A DNA stretch of 64,000 bases from Lentibacillus jeotgali (GCF_000224785.1 NZ_AGAV01000014.1:282403-346402); one strand, 5' to 3'. Positions 10,335 to 20,675 are shown, numbered from the stretch's first letter. Program-made: numbers and translations. Notes: generated by a model not told the origin, from the letters alone.

Positions 10335-10829
10335 GTGAACATCTTGAAACGGCAACATTCTTTTGCTGCATACTTGCTGATCGGTATTGGTGTTTACTTT
10401 TTATTACGAGAGCTTAAGGTTCCCATTGTTACCGATTTTTATTCATGGACAACATTGCTTATTATTATTGGAATTGCCTTGCTTATACATAGTTATACAT
10501 CCAGAGATTATCAGCATTTATTGAGCGGAACGATTGTGCTGGGGCTGGGCATCCATTTCCACGGACTTAATCATTATACGTTCTGGATTGATCATTGGGC
10601 AGTATACCCGCTCATCGCAGGGATTGCATTTATTGTACGCGGACTAAGAACCAAAAGCGGTGTCTTTACTGGAATCATTATGACAGCTATTTCCATCCTT
10701 TTAATGTTTTCGGTGCAGCTGCCGGCACCGCTAGACTGGATTTATGACCTCACATCATTGCTTGAGCAATTTTGGCCGCTGATTTTGATTGGCATTGGCA
10801 TTTATTGGCTCAAAAAGAAAAGTAAATAG
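10335..10829 (+). CDS. LiaI/LiaF-type membrane protein at the ysxD position
   Basis: A 164-residue protein with five or six hydrophobic helices, in the paired glycine-rich pattern typical of LiaI-LiaF-like transmembrane domains (LLIGIGVYFLLRELK, LIIIGIALLI, PLILIGIGIYWLKKKSK). It lies between hemA and ysxC, where B. subtilis carries the membrane protein gene ysxD of similar size. The start could be the GTG at 10335 or the TTG at 10344; a GGTGA stretch in between favours the TTG. It is divergent from hemA and ends in a shared hairpin. Its function is unknown. Confidence 0.75.
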   Translation: MNILKRQHSFAAYLLIGIGVYFLLRELKVPIVTDFYSWTTLLIIIGIALLIHSYTSRDYQHLLSGTIVLGLGIHFHGLNHYTFWIDHWAVYPLIAGIAFIVRGLRTKSGVFTGIIMTAISILLMFSVQLPAPLDWIYDLTSLLEQFWPLILIGIGIYWLKKKSK

Positions 10830-10849
10830 AGACCGGTACAAAGAATTTT

Positions 10850-10913
10850 CACGAAAAAATCCGAACAATGATTCAAACCTTTCACCTCGTTTAAGAATCA
10901 GTTCGGATTTTTA
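10850..10913. terminator. Bidirectional terminator between the membrane gene and ysxC
   Basis: The arms AAAAAATCCGAAC and GTTCGGATTTTT enclose about 35 bases, with A and T runs outside. It closes the plus-strand gene at 10829 and the minus-strand ysxC at 10983. Confidence 0.75.
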
Positions 10914-10982
10914 TAATATCATGCGTTATTATCTGAACCAGCGAACTATTTATTCCGAAGCGGTGTTAGACTTATCCGGTAA

Positions 10983-11564
10983 TCATATAAATTGTCTGAT
11001 TGCACGCCAGGCATCATCTTTGCCTTCCCCGGTTTCTGCAGAGAAGGGAATCACGATATCCTCAGGTTCAATTTCCAGTGTTTCGTGTGTCCGTTTTAAA
11101 TGACTAGCACGTTTTCCTTTAGCGATTTTATCAAGTTTTGTTGCTATCACGATTACCGGCAGTTCATAATATTTCAGAAAATCGTACATTAATACATCAT
11201 CTTCGGTTGGTTCATGCCGTACATCGGTAATCATGACACAGGCTTTCAATGTATCGCGCATTGCAAAGTACTCCTCCATCATGGCACCCCATTTTTCCCG
11301 TTCCTTTTTAGAGACTTTTGCATAACCATAGCCGGGTACATCCGTAAAATAAAACTTATTGTTTATTTTATAAAAGTTAATGGTTTGTGTCTTGCCCGGC
11401 TTGGATGATGTACGGGCTAAATTTTTGCGCTGGATAAGCCTATTGATGAACGACGATTTGCCGACATTCGAACGACCGGCCAAGGCTATTTCCGGAAGCC
11501 GGTCATTCGGATACTGCTTTTTGCTGACCGCACTTATTACAATTTCAGCATCAGTTACTTTCAT
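10983..11564 (-). CDS. ysxC: Ribosome biogenesis GTPase YsxC/EngB
   Basis: An essential GTPase of 50S subunit assembly. The G1 motif is [13 protein letters not shown], the G3 is [11 protein letters not shown], the G4 is ATKLDKI and the G5 is PFSAETGEG. The start is the ATG at 11564, because GGAGGAG stands 4 bases upstream; the frame is open 8 codons further but without a site. The start overlaps the end of lonA by 14 bases, as in related genomes, and suggests coupling. Confidence 0.95.
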   Translation of the reverse strand: MKVTDAEIVISAVSKKQYPNDRLPEIALAGRSNVGKSSFINRLIQRKNLARTSSKPGKTQTINFYKINNKFYFTDVPGYGYAKVSKKEREKWGAMMEEYFAMRDTLKACVMITDVRHEPTEDDVLMYDFLKYYELPVIVIATKLDKIAKGKRASHLKRTHETLEIEPEDIVIPFSAETGEGKDDAWRAIRQFI

Positions 11565-13878
11565 GTTTCTCCTCCAATGCATGTTCAAGCACTTGATCCA
11601 AATGATTAACCTTAATGAAGGTTAAATCATCCCGCACACTTTCTGGTATATCCTCAATATCCTTTTCATTTTCTTCCGGTATAATAATTGTTGTCAGACC
11701 TGCCCGGTGTGCACTTAGCGATTTTTCCTTCAAACCGCCAATAGGAAGCACCCGGCCCCTTAGTGTAATTTCACCTGTCATGCCGACTTCCTTTTTTACT
11801 GCTCTGCCTGATAGTGCCGAGACGAGTGCAGTCGCCATGGTAATACCGGCTGATGGCCCGTCCTTTGGCGTGGCACCTTCAGGAACATGAATATGAATAT
11901 CATTTTTTTCATGAAAATCAGGGTCAATATTCAGTTCATCAGCACGAGAGCGAATATAGCTGAAAGCTGCCTGAGCTGACTCCTGCATTACATCGCCAAG
12001 CTTTCCGGTGAGCGTCAATTTGCCTTTCCCAGGATAATGTGATACTTCAATTGACAGGATATCACCACCGACCGTTGTGTATGCAAGACCTGTGGCTGCA
12101 CCCACCTGATTTTCCTGTTCTCTCAAACCATACCGGAAAAGCGATTTGCCCAGAAGCTCTTCCATATTATTTTCAGTCACAACAACACGTTTCTTTTCGC
12201 CTGAAATTATTTTTTTCGCTGCTTTACGGCAAAGTGTGGCCAGTTGCCGCTCAAGATTCCGGACGCCGGCTTCGCGTGTATAGGTTCTGACCAATTTCAG
12301 CAAAGCATCATCACGAATCTGCAGATTCCCTTTTTTCAGCCCGTTTTCTTTCAGCTGTTTTGGAAACAGATGTTCTTTGGCAATATGCAGTTTTTCCACT
12401 TCCGTATAGCCTGCAATCGATATAAGCTCCATGCGATCCAATAGCGGTCCCGGTATGTTATTGACAAAATTGGCCGTGGCTATAAACAGTACATTCGATA
12501 AGTCGTATGTTTCTTCGATGTAGTGATCACTAAAGTTGCTGTTCTGCTCGGGATCGAGCACCTCAAGCATTGCTGAAGACGGATCCCCGCGGAAGTCACT
12601 GGCCATTTTATCAACTTCATCAAGCAAAAACACCGGGTTGACTGTTTTGGCATTTTTCATTCCCTGAATTATTCGCCCTGGCATGGCACCAATGTATGTA
12701 CGCCGGTGGCCACGAATTTCAGCCTCATCACGGATGCCCCCAAGCGATATTCGGACAAAATTTCGACCGACCGAACGGGCAATTGACTTAGCCAGAGATG
12801 TCTTGCCAACACCCGGAGGTCCAACAAGGCAAAGAATCGGGCCTTTAATGGATTGCGTTAATTTTTGGACAGCCAGATACTCCAGTATCCGTTCTTTTAC
12901 TTTATCAAGCCCATAATGGTCTTCATCGAGTATGTCCTGAGCTTTATCAATTTCAATCGTATCCTCGGTTTTTTCAGTCCATGGCAGTGCCAAGAGCCAT
13001 TCAATATAATTGCGTATAACCGAACTTTCAGCAGAGCTCTGCGGGACTTTTTCGAACCGGTCCAGCTCCTTCATCGCCACTTCTTCAACCCGCTCCGGCA
13101 TGTCGGATGCTTCAACTTTTTCTCTCAACTGTTCGGCCTCGCCGGATGTTCCTTCCTTTTCACCCAGTTCTTTCTGGATTGCCTTTAACTGTTCACGCAA
13201 ATAGTATTCTTTTTGTGTTTTTTCCATCGATGTTTTGACACGCTGACCGATTTTCTTTTCCAGATCAAGAACTTTCTTTTCATCTGTAATGAGTTGAATC
13301 AGATGCTGCAGACGCTCTTTTACATTTACCATTTCCAATAAATCCTGTTTGTCTTTTATTTTCAGGGAGAGATGGGATGTAACAATATCGGCCAGCCTGC
13401 TTGGTTCATCAATATCAGAAACGGTGGACAATGTTTCCTTGGTAATTTTTTGCGAAACTTTTATGTATTGTTCGAATTGTCTGAGCAGAGAACGCATAAG
13501 TGCTTCTTCTTCATTCTCTTCACCATGTTCATCTTCCAGCTCAGTGAATTCGACCGTAAATTCTTCATTTTCATCGATAAAACGGGTTATTTCCCCGCGT
13601 CGAAGCCCTTCAACTAATACGCGTATCGTCCCATTGGGAAGTTTCAACATTTGCTTGACATATGCCACTGTGCCAACGCGATAAATATCTTTTGATTCAG
13701 GTTTATCCAGACTGACTTGTTTCTGGGCTGCCAGAAACACGGTCTGATCCCCCATCTTTGCTTTTTCCAGAGCTGCGACGGATTTGTCTCGTCCAACATC
13801 CAGATGCAATACCATAGATGGAAAGACGAGCAGTCCCCGCAGCGGCAGGAGAGGCAATTGTACTGGTTCTTTGGTCAT
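11551..13878 (-). CDS. lonA: ATP-dependent protease LonA
   Basis: A cytosolic ATP-dependent serine protease that degrades misfolded and regulatory proteins. The N-terminal substrate domain starts [20 protein letters not shown]. The Walker A is [13 protein letters not shown] and the Walker B is FLLDEVDKM. The protease domain has the catalytic serine in [15 protein letters not shown] and the lysine in [14 protein letters not shown]. The chosen ATG at 13878 has GGAGGT 10 bases upstream. It is 775 residues, the normal length. lonB, which usually lies between clpX and lonA, is absent here. Confidence 0.96.
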   Translation of the reverse strand: MTKEPVQLPLLPLRGLLVFPSMVLHLDVGRDKSVAALEKAKMGDQTVFLAAQKQVSLDKPESKDIYRVGTVAYVKQMLKLPNGTIRVLVEGLRRGEITRFIDENEEFTVEFTELEDEHGEENEEEALMRSLLRQFEQYIKVSQKITKETLSTVSDIDEPSRLADIVTSHLSLKIKDKQDLLEMVNVKERLQHLIQLITDEKKVLDLEKKIGQRVKTSMEKTQKEYYLREQLKAIQKELGEKEGTSGEAEQLREKVEASDMPERVEEVAMKELDRFEKVPQSSAESSVIRNYIEWLLALPWTEKTEDTIEIDKAQDILDEDHYGLDKVKERILEYLAVQKLTQSIKGPILCLVGPPGVGKTSLAKSIARSVGRNFVRISLGGIRDEAEIRGHRRTYIGAMPGRIIQGMKNAKTVNPVFLLDEVDKMASDFRGDPSSAMLEVLDPEQNSNFSDHYIEETYDLSNVLFIATANFVNNIPGPLLDRMELISIAGYTEVEKLHIAKEHLFPKQLKENGLKKGNLQIRDDALLKLVRTYTREAGVRNLERQLATLCRKAAKKIISGEKKRVVVTENNMEELLGKSLFRYGLREQENQVGAATGLAYTTVGGDILSIEVSHYPGKGKLTLTGKLGDVMQESAQAAFSYIRSRADELNIDPDFHEKNDIHIHVPEGATPKDGPSAGITMATALVSALSGRAVKKEVGMTGEITLRGRVLPIGGLKEKSLSAHRAGLTTIIIPEENEKDIEDIPESVRDDLTFIKVNHLDQVLEHALEEKHESN

Positions 13879-13907
13879 TGTTACGTATACCTCCATCTAT
13901 ACTGGAA

Positions 13908-14141
13908 TTTTCCCCGCATATAACGGTCAGTAAGCCGCCAGAGAACGGCGGCCAACTGTCCATAAATGCCCGATTCGGTTCAACTAACATTCAGTGGGGT
14001 AAAGCGTTCCACTGAATGAAGTTTCTACTTTTCCCCGCATATAACGGTCAGTAAGCCGCCAGAGAACGGCGGCCAACTGTCCATAAATGCCCGATTCGGT
14101 TCAACTAACATTCAGTGGGATAAAGCGTTCCACTGAATGAA
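13908..14141. repeat. Two tandem copies of a 113-bp unit (period 121 bp) with internal hairpins
   Basis: Positions 13908-14020 and 14029-14141 are almost identical, with one clear difference (GGGGTAAAG against GGGATAAAG). Each unit holds CCCCGCATATAACGGTCAG, a hairpin GCCGCC-7 nt-GGCGGC, and a hairpin TTCAGTGG..CCACTGAA. The near identity implies a recent duplication. The CCCCGCAT..CAGTAAG part recurs at 18572-18594. It occupies the place between clpX and lonA where lonB would be. Confidence 0.9.
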
Positions 14142-14273
14142 CTTTAACTCTATGTATATTTCGTTATTGGTTAAAGTCTATATAAAACTTGCTTATTTGT
14201 AAATAATTACAGCTGATAATTAGTATTGCCTATGAGGGAAAAATTACTCAGTTTTTCCGTTAACATAGAAAGA

Positions 14274-14333
14274 GACTGACATTTGCATGCCCTCGAATTT
14301 TATTAGAACAGAGGGTTCCCGCAAATGTCAGTC
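14274..14333. terminator. Long hairpin downstream of clpX
   Basis: The 13-bp arms GACTGACATTTGC and GCAAATGTCAGTC enclose a second stem, CCCTC..GAGGG. It lies 28 bases after the clpX stop. The T run on the minus strand is poor (TCTTTCTATG), so it may terminate weakly or stabilise the transcript end. Confidence 0.6.
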
Positions 14334-14361
14334 CCGGATTATTCAATTTCATTCATTTGGG

Positions 14362-15642
14362 TTATGCACTCTCTCTTGGGAGTTTTTCATTCTCATCCCT
14401 TACAGTACCGTCACGGAACACCAATTTTGGTCTTCCATTTTCCAGTTCAACTGTATCTTTTGTGATGATGCATTTTTCGATATCGTCACGGGAAGGCAGT
14501 TCAAACTGAACATCCAGCATGATGCTTTCAATAATTGAGCGCAGACCGCGTGCACCGGTTTTCCGCTCAATGGCCCTGTTTGCAATTGCCCTGAGCGCTT
14601 CTTCCTCAAATTCAAGCTCAACATCATCAATTTCGAAGAGTTTAACATATTGTTTAATCAGCGCATTTTTTGGCTTTGTCAAGATTTCAACCAGTGCATC
14701 CTCATCAAGCGGTGTCAGGCTGCCGATGACTGGAATTCTGCCAATAAATTCCGGTATCAGACCATAGCGCAGCAGATCTTCAGGTAATACTTTCTGCAAC
14801 AATTCGCTTTGGTCCAAGTCCTCTTGCTCCTGATCAGAACCGAAGCCGATAACTTTTTTGCCCAGGCGGCGTTTAACAATTTGATCAATACCATCAAAGG
14901 CACCGCCGACAATAAACAATACGTTACTTGTATCGATCTGAATAAACTCCTGATGCGGGTGCTTACGTCCACCCTGAGGAGGTACACTGGCCACTGTCCC
15001 TTCCAGAATTTTCAGGAGTGCCTGCTGAACACCTTCGCCTGATACATCGCGGGTAATGGAAGGATTTTCTGATTTGCGGGCAACCTTGTCAATTTCATCG
15101 ATATAGATGATGCCTTTCTCCGCTTTTTCAACATCATAATCGGCTGCCTGAATCAATTTTAGCAGAATGTTTTCAACGTCCTCCCCGACATAGCCTGCTT
15201 CTGTCAGTGATGTTGCATCAGCCATTGCAAACGGAACATTCAGGATTCTGGCAAGCGTTTGGGCAAGCAGTGTTTTACCTGATCCCGTCGGACCGAGCAT
15301 AGCGATATTACTCTTAGCCAATTCAACATCATCGGCACTGTTTTTCGTTGTATTTATCCGCTTATAATGGTTATATACTGCCACGGATAAATTCTTCTTG
15401 GCCTCTTCCTGACCAATGACATAATCATCCAGCGTTTCATTAATTTCTCTTGGCTTAGGAAGCTCTTCAAACTCAGTAGCTTCTTCAGTACCAAGTTCCT
15501 CTTCCACGATTTCGGTACATAGTTCAATACATTCATCACATATATAAACGCCTGGACCAGCTACTAATTTACGGACTTGATCCTGACTCTTGCCGCAGAA
15601 CGAACATTTTAATTGTCCTTTTTCTTCGTTAAATTTAAACAT
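14362..15642 (-). CDS. clpX: ClpX, ATPase subunit of the ClpXP protease
   Basis: AAA+ unfoldase that feeds substrates to ClpP. The N-terminal C4 zinc domain is [21 protein letters not shown]. The Walker A is [16 protein letters not shown], the Walker B is [11 protein letters not shown], and the substrate-gripping pore and sensor parts are intact ([20 protein letters not shown]). The length of 426 residues is normal. It has its own promoter upstream. Confidence 0.97.
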   Translation of the reverse strand: MFKFNEEKGQLKCSFCGKSQDQVRKLVAGPGVYICDECIELCTEIVEEELGTEEATEFEELPKPREINETLDDYVIGQEEAKKNLSVAVYNHYKRINTTKNSADDVELAKSNIAMLGPTGSGKTLLAQTLARILNVPFAMADATSLTEAGYVGEDVENILLKLIQAADYDVEKAEKGIIYIDEIDKVARKSENPSITRDVSGEGVQQALLKILEGTVASVPPQGGRKHPHQEFIQIDTSNVLFIVGGAFDGIDQIVKRRLGKKVIGFGSDQEQEDLDQSELLQKVLPEDLLRYGLIPEFIGRIPVIGSLTPLDEDALVEILTKPKNALIKQYVKLFEIDDVELEFEEEALRAIANRAIERKTGARGLRSIIESIMLDVQFELPSRDDIEKCIITKDTVELENGRPKLVFRDGTVRDENEKLPRESA

Positions 15643-15710
15643 TACATTTTCACTCCTAAAAGTTTAAATCTGCTTCCTGTCTATTTTTGTGTACATTTTA
15701 ACTTATCGTC

Positions 15711-15738
15711 ATCATACCAAATCAAAATGTGAAAACAA
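15711..15738 (-). promoter_or_regulatory. SigA-like promoter of clpX
   Basis: On the minus strand TTGTTT (15733-15738), a 16-base spacer and TATGAT (15711-15716) lie about 70 bases before the clpX start. No CtsR operator was recognised. Confidence 0.5.
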
Positions 15739-15739
15739 A

Positions 15740-16005
15740 ACAATAACTCTTCTGAAGAAGCTGATTTTTTTAGAAACCTTGGCTTACCAGCAGGCTTAGT
15801 GGTGAAAGACTTAGTTGCACTTATGCAGTAGTACAGTTCTTAGCTGCTGAAAAACCGTGGTACAGTATTTTGATCCTTTAAATTATCGTATGTTCAATGG
15901 ACAGGATAGATAACAAAAAACGGCGAAAGAAAACTTCATTAAGAAGGGGGCTTTCTACCGATGAAACGAATCGAGATACATTGACGGAGATATAGGTCAG
16001 AAAGT
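15740..16005. other. Non-coding stretch between tig terminator and clpX promoter
   Basis: No gene is supportable. A plus-strand AAGAAGGGGG followed by an ATG leads to only seven codons. There is no obvious hairpin or repeat match to other parts of the window. Confidence 0.5.
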
Positions 16006-16006
16006 T

Positions 16007-16039
16007 TAAAGCAAGGTGTGACGACCACACCTTGCTTTA
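16007..16039 (-). terminator. Terminator after tig
   Basis: The perfect arms AAAGCAAGGTGTG and CACACCTTGCTTT have a 5-base loop. On the minus strand they are followed by TAAACTTTC. It lies 28 bases beyond the tig stop. Confidence 0.88.
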
Positions 16040-16066
16040 ACATGCTTATTACGTTGAGCTTACTTA

Positions 16067-17353
16067 TTATATGGCTTTGCTATGCTCGACCAAAAATTCA
16101 ATTGATTTTCTTGCTTTGAGATCTTCTTTTAGGGCATCAGTATTTCCGCCAAGCATTTGTTTAAGCTGATCGACCTCAGTGCCATACATCGATGCCATAT
16201 TGCCCAGCTCTTCTTCCACATCGTCATCAGTCACTTCAAGATTCTCTTCATTGAAAATAGCTTCAAGTGTTAAGTTCGTTTTGACGCGTTTTTCCGCATC
16301 TTCACGCATTTGTTCTTTCAGTGCGTCCTTGTCCTGACCTGAGAACTGGAAGTACATGTCCAATGTCATGCCCTGCATTTGCAGACGCTGTTCAAATTCC
16401 TGAATCATGCGATCCAATTCTGTTTCAACCATGGCATCCGGAATGGTAACTTCTGCATTATCAGAAGCTTTTTCAATCAAAGTTTCCCGTTTTTGATTGT
16501 CAGCATCCTGCTCTTTTTGGTTTTGCAATTCTTCTTTTTTCTTCTCTTTCAGTTCATCAAGCGTTTCAACTTCTTCATCAACATCTTTTGCAAATTCATC
16601 ATCTAAATCCGGCAATTCTTTTGTTTTGATATCGTGAATTTGTACGTTAAATACAGCTTCTTTTCCTGCCAGATGTTCAGCATGATAATCCTCAGGGAAT
16701 GTGACAGTTATTTCAGTTTCTTCGCCTGAAGCTTTGCCGATTAATTCCTCTTCAAAGCCTGGGATGAATTGACCGGATCCGATTTCCAGCGAAAAATCTT
16801 CGCCTTTTCCACCTTCAAATGCTTCTCCGTCAATAAAACCTTCGAAATCCATGACGACAGTATCGCCTTCCTCAATGCTTCCCTCTTCTTTAACAGTTAA
16901 TTCGGCATGATGTTCACGTTGATGTTCGATTTCGTGTTCCACATCTTCATCTGTGACTTCAACTGACTGTTCTTCAACCTCAAGCCCTTTGTAGTCTCCG
17001 AGCGTGACTTCCGGTTTAACGTTAACGTTAGCCGTGAAGATAAGGCCTTTTCCTTTCTCGATTTGATCAATGTCAACATCCGGCTGTTCAATCGGCTCAA
17101 TTCCCGTTTCTTCAACAGCATTTACGTAAGCGTCAGGCAGCACTATATCTACTGCGTCCTGATATAAGGATTCGACACCAAAACGTTTTTCAAAAATTTT
17201 ACGCGGTACTTTTCCTTTACGGAAGCCGGGGATTTGAACATCTTTAACAACTTTTTTAAAAGCCTGATCCAAAGCTTTGTCAAATTCATCGGCACTTACC
17301 TCAAACGTCAGTACCCCTTGATTTCCTTCTTGTTTTTCCCATTTTGCTGACAT
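16067..17353 (-). CDS. tig: Trigger factor (ribosome-bound chaperone and prolyl isomerase)
   Basis: Binds nascent chains at the ribosome exit. The ribosome-binding domain carries the signature [14 protein letters not shown] [19 protein letters not shown]. The FKBP-type domain starts at about residue 155 ([21 protein letters not shown]). A long helical C-terminal arm follows. It is very acidic overall and has the normal length of 428 residues. It precedes clpX, as in other Bacillaceae, but each gene has its own promoter and terminator. Confidence 0.97.
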   Translation of the reverse strand: MSAKWEKQEGNQGVLTFEVSADEFDKALDQAFKKVVKDVQIPGFRKGKVPRKIFEKRFGVESLYQDAVDIVLPDAYVNAVEETGIEPIEQPDVDIDQIEKGKGLIFTANVNVKPEVTLGDYKGLEVEEQSVEVTDEDVEHEIEHQREHHAELTVKEEGSIEEGDTVVMDFEGFIDGEAFEGGKGEDFSLEIGSGQFIPGFEEELIGKASGEETEITVTFPEDYHAEHLAGKEAVFNVQIHDIKTKELPDLDDEFAKDVDEEVETLDELKEKKKEELQNQKEQDADNQKRETLIEKASDNAEVTIPDAMVETELDRMIQEFEQRLQMQGMTLDMYFQFSGQDKDALKEQMREDAEKRVKTNLTLEAIFNEENLEVTDDDVEEELGNMASMYGTEVDQLKQMLGGNTDALKEDLKARKSIEFLVEHSKAI

Positions 17354-17442
17354 AACATACCCTCCAAAATCTATTATTCCATTAATGATGACGGTGTATT
17401 ACAATACGTCCGATTGATAATGAGCAAAATTTCAACCATCTC

Positions 17443-17470
17443 ATTATAACATAATTATGCGCCCTTTCAA
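17443..17470 (-). promoter_or_regulatory. SigA promoter of tig
   Basis: On the minus strand TTGAAA (17465-17470), a 16-base spacer ending in TGT, and TATAAT (17443-17448). It lies about 90 bases before the tig ATG. The match is strong, with an extended -10. Confidence 0.78.
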
Positions 17471-17495
17471 GCAATACCGGCAACTGATACGCCGA

Positions 17496-18476
17496 CTATG
17501 CTTCGATAACTGTGGAATATAAAGCTTCGCACATTTTAATTTCATCCATATATTGGATTAGACGGTCATCTTCGTTTTCAGTTGTTTTCATATGTATATC
17601 CAAATAATCTTCACCTATTTTGGTTAATGCTGCTGCGATAGAGGGAGCCTCACCTTCCGCTGGCATCAACGGGTACCGTACATAAAAATAATGATGCAAT
17701 AATTGTTCCATTAACCGGTATAAGGTTGGGTTTTTCTGTTCCTCATCACTTATGGACAGCAATGTCTGTTTTAAAGTCGGATGAGTCTCCAACTCCGGTA
17801 TGTCCTCGGGTGCTGTCTCATGTTTAATGCCCAATTTATGTATCAAAACTTTTTCAGAAACTCCCTTTTCCTGCAGCCAAATAAAAATGGCTGTTTTCGT
17901 AACCGGATGTACCCGGTCATCAGTTAAAAGGGACTTTATTTGCCTTGTCGGAGTCAAATCCATTTTACGGATTTGGTCAATAAGTCTGAGCTGGTAATCA
18001 TGATTTTCCTCTTCAACTGAATTAAATAATTCATTTATGTATTCAGGGGACTTTTCAATCCGGATGTCATACCACATTTTTCGGCTCATATCATATAGCT
18101 GCTGGAATTGTTCCTTCATGTCATCCGGTACTGTGCTTTTTTCCAATTCCTGCTCAACCTGATCTATTAATAATTGATATTGACTCGTCTGGAATAAAAT
18201 CGTTAAGTATATATGGACGTATTGATAGTAATGCTCATCTTTATGTATTAATAACCCCTCACAAAAATCCTGCGCTTCCTTATACCGGTTGAGTTCCATC
18301 AGGCACATCAGCTTCCCGATGATAATCTCATGGTTCTTAACATCGAATTCCAGCAGCTGATCAAGTTTGGCCATTGCTTCTTTGTACCTTTTCTCTTTCA
18401 GCGCCACAAGGCTTTCCTCTTCCAGGACTGTCCGCCATTTTGGGAAAAGAATGACATTTTCCCGGTTACTTTCCAT
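17496..18476 (-). CDS. ysoA: TPR-repeat protein YsoA
   Basis: A 326-residue cytosolic protein of helical repeats. Residues 20-120 show TPR-like pairs (LVALKEKRYKEAMAKLDQLL, LMELNRYKEAQDFCEGLL). The rest is charged and helical. Its position upstream of tig is that of B. subtilis ysoA, a TPR protein of similar size. No catalytic motif is visible, so it may be a scaffold. It starts with ATG and AGGTGTGA-like pairing. Confidence 0.82.
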   Translation of the reverse strand: MESNRENVILFPKWRTVLEEESLVALKEKRYKEAMAKLDQLLEFDVKNHEIIIGKLMCLMELNRYKEAQDFCEGLLIHKDEHYYQYVHIYLTILFQTSQYQLLIDQVEQELEKSTVPDDMKEQFQQLYDMSRKMWYDIRIEKSPEYINELFNSVEEENHDYQLRLIDQIRKMDLTPTRQIKSLLTDDRVHPVTKTAIFIWLQEKGVSEKVLIHKLGIKHETAPEDIPELETHPTLKQTLLSISDEEQKNPTLYRLMEQLLHHYFYVRYPLMPAEGEAPSIAAALTKIGEDYLDIHMKTTENEDDRLIQYMDEIKMCEALYSTVIEA

Positions 18477-18570
18477 AAATTCACACCTTTCTGTAACAAT
18501 TGCCTTAATAAATAGCCATACCCCGGATCAAGTAATTTAAAACCTGCAAATTTTGACCCGTAACGATTTT

Positions 18571-18594
18571 TGCCCCGCATGTAACGGGCAGTAA
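18571..18594. repeat. Partial third copy of the CCCCGCAT..CAGTAAG repeat
   Basis: CCCCGCATGTAACGGGCAG followed by TAAG matches the first 23 bases of the tandem unit at 13912 and 14033 with two changes. The rest of the unit is missing. It sits just upstream of ysoA. Confidence 0.65.
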
Positions 18595-18611
18595 GACTTT
18601 ATTATGTATGA

Positions 18612-18646
18612 AAAAAGAAACCCACTTCAAACACTTGGGGTTTCTG
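18612..18646 (-). terminator. Terminator downstream of the tRNA-Arg remnant
   Basis: On the minus strand AGAAACCC, a loop and GGGTTTCT are followed by TTTTTTC. It lies 12 bases beyond the 3' end of the tRNA-like sequence, as is usual for a tRNA gene. Confidence 0.75.
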
Positions 18647-18657
18647 AGGCTGACATA

Positions 18658-18729
18658 CGTCCCAGACAGGATTCAGATCTGTGACCTACAGCTTAGAAGG
18701 CTGTTGCTATTCCTAAAATAGAAATGGAC
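18658..18729 (-). pseudogene. Degenerate tRNA-Arg (anticodon TCT), probable old attachment site
   Basis: The 3' half is tRNA-like: anticodon arm ACAGC-CTTCTAA-GCTGT with anticodon TCT at 18695-18697, variable loop AGGTC, and acceptor 3' strand CTGGGAC plus G. The T arm has lost the standard TTCGAAT loop (it reads ATCTGAAT). The 5' half (GTCCATT, no clear D stem) does not pair with the acceptor strand. A whole tRNA gene would not look like this. A copied tRNA 3' end beside integrase-arm-like repeats is what an integrated element leaves. Identity is clear; the history is inferred. Confidence 0.7.
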
Positions 18730-18796
18730 ATTCTAAGATGAACCCTGATTTCACAGTATTTTATTATACACTAATCAGATGAAATATGATAGGTCC

Positions 18797-18836
18797 CAAC
18801 CCCAACTAATGAATTTCAACCCCAATTCAACCCCAA
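18797..18836. repeat. Three copies of CAACCCCAA, possible integrase arm sites
   Basis: CAACCCCAA occurs at 18797, 18817 and 18828, with AT-rich spacers and about 70 bases from the tRNA-like sequence. Short direct repeats next to a tRNA attachment site are typical arm-type binding sites of tyrosine integrases. No integrase gene remains. Confidence 0.5.
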
Positions 18837-19078
18837 ATTTTTAATAACGTATACCGAATTTCTTCATATCTTGCATATACTAATTGTGTCCACTAGCGTT
18901 GCATTAATATAGATTGAATATTCAGTAATTAATTTAGCTCTATTTTTTGCCAAAAAGACAAACCTTAATGAAAAAGTGGTGTTGTCCATTTGGTAAAATT
19001 ATACATTTATTCCAGGAGAAACAGCGACAACACCTCTAATTATGGTTTCAACACTTCCAATATTAATAGGTTTTTACT

Positions 19079-19192
19079 TTATTGTTTTGTGTGTTCTAGA
19101 CTAACCATAAATTCACCTGAGTAAATTGGTTCTCTTAAAGAAGTGTAACCTGTCTCTTCCTTAACTTCTCCTTTTAAAATGGATTTAACGGC
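19079..19192 (-). pseudogene. Possible NUDIX hydrolase 3' fragment
   Basis: The minus-strand frame before the aldehyde dehydrogenase end reads AVKSILKGEVKEETGYTSL followed by YSGEFMVSLEH and a stop. The EVKEETGY part resembles the second half of a NUDIX box, but the glycine-containing first half is missing. A short plus-strand hydrophobic fragment (TTPLIMVSTLPILIGFYFIV) lies next to it without a start. Both look like debris. Confidence 0.3.
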
Positions 19193-19193
19193 T

Positions 19194-20675
19194 TCATTCC
19201 GGTATATACGGTAAGTCCAAATCGTTCGGTAAATTGATGACATGTGTTTCTGTGTAAGCAAGCAATCCTTCTTTACCATATTCCCGGCCCACACCTGATT
19301 GTTTCACACCTCCAAATGGGAAGCGTACATCCAGCCCTTGAACGGCTGCTGTATTAATCATGGTTGTACCAGCCTGTATGTGCTTGGCAACTTTAATGGC
19401 ATGCTCTTCTTTTCCCCAAACAGAGCTTGTTAAACCGTAAATGCTGTCATTTGCTAATTCAAGCGCATGCTCATCACCATCGAAGGGCAGAATAGGTACA
19501 GTTGGTCCGAACTGCTCTTCCTCAACGATTGGATCATGATAGTCAGCACCCAGTACAACAGTTGGCTGCATAAAATACCCTTCATCATATAAATCTGGAT
19601 CAAGTACTTTTCCAAGTTTAATGACTTCTGCACCTTTACTTTTGGAATCGTCTATTAAGTCTTGAACAATCTCTACTTGCTTTTTGTTATTCACCGATCC
19701 AATTGTGACATTATCGTCAAATGGATCTCCGACACGAATCCACTTGTTCGCTGCTTCAATATACTTATCCACGAATTTATCATATATTTTGCGATCAACG
19801 TAAATCCGCTTGGCAATCATACAAATCTGTCCGGCTGTTAGGAAATTTGAAATGACCATCCGCCGCATAGCACGTTCGTCTTCCACATCAAAATCATCCA
19901 AAACAATAGCAGCATCATTACCGCCTAATTCCAGTGTCATTAGCTTGATGGCTTCCGATGCGGATTTCATGATGTCTTTCGCTGTTTCGGTACCACCTGT
20001 AAATGCAATTTTCGCGACTTTCGGATTTGATGTCAGCTCAACACCAACATCTGCGTCCCCGTGCACCAGATTCAAAACACCAGGCGGAAATTCATCAGCA
20101 ATGATTTCGGCAACTTTGCTGACGGCTAATGGTGCCAAAGGACTAGGCTTGAGTACCATCGTGTTTCCAGTTAATAAGGCAGGTGCCATTTTGATCGTCG
20201 ACAGCGCAATGGGATAGTTCCATGGTGATATGGCCGAAATCACACCAATAGCATCTCTGGCAATGATTGTTTTTCCACCATTATCATGTTCCTCGACATT
20301 ATTTTCCAGAACCTCTTTTACATTATCACACGCAAATTCCATCCACGCTAAGGAAACGCCAATCTCCCCTTCTGAATCATAAAGGGGCTTTCCATGCTCT
20401 CTGGAAAGCAGCTCTGCAATCTCAGGAGTCCTGTCTTTAATGGTTTGAATGGCTTTTTTCATTCTTTCGACACGGTTATCAATAGATGACTGTCTCCAGC
20501 TGGTAAATGCTTCATGAGCTACATCAATCGCTTTAATCGTATCCTTTTTTGTGTTGAGGGGCGCATAACCGACAACCTCATCCGGATGTACCGGATTTTT
20601 TCTTGGATCCTGCTCTTTTGCCCTGTATTTTTCACCGTTGATAATCGCATCGATTACGATTGACTTGTCTGACAT
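19194..20675 (-). CDS. NAD(P)-dependent aldehyde dehydrogenase
   Basis: A 493-residue ALDH-family oxidoreductase. The motifs are the Rossmann-side SPWNYPIALSTIKMAPAL, the substrate glutamate in LELGGNDAAIVL, the catalytic cysteine in FLTAGQICMIAKR, and the C-terminal PFGGVKQSGVGREYG. The order and spacing are complete. It most resembles the succinate-semialdehyde/betaine-type branch, but the substrate cannot be read from sequence. The ATG at 20675 has AAAGGAAGG upstream; an open extension of 42 codons lacks a site. The DNA on both sides is rearranged. Confidence 0.93.
   Translation of the reverse strand: MSDKSIVIDAIINGEKYRAKEQDPRKNPVHPDEVVGYAPLNTKKDTIKAIDVAHEAFTSWRQSSIDNRVERMKKAIQTIKDRTPEIAELLSREHGKPLYDSEGEIGVSLAWMEFACDNVKEVLENNVEEHDNGGKTIIARDAIGVISAISPWNYPIALSTIKMAPALLTGNTMVLKPSPLAPLAVSKVAEIIADEFPPGVLNLVHGDADVGVELTSNPKVAKIAFTGGTETAKDIMKSASEAIKLMTLELGGNDAAIVLDDFDVEDERAMRRMVISNFLTAGQICMIAKRIYVDRKIYDKFVDKYIEAANKWIRVGDPFDDNVTIGSVNNKKQVEIVQDLIDDSKSKGAEVIKLGKVLDPDLYDEGYFMQPTVVLGADYHDPIVEEEQFGPTVPILPFDGDEHALELANDSIYGLTSSVWGKEEHAIKVAKHIQAGTTMINTAAVQGLDVRFPFGGVKQSGVGREYGKEGLLAYTETHVINLPNDLDLPYIPE

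Noticed and set aside
11214..13923. Plus-strand and alternative frames opposite ysxC and lonA
   Set aside because: They are complements of well-conserved genes with full motif sets.
15950..15985. AAGAAGGGGG followed by ATG on the plus strand
   Set aside because: Only seven codons before a stop. No reason to call a leader peptide.
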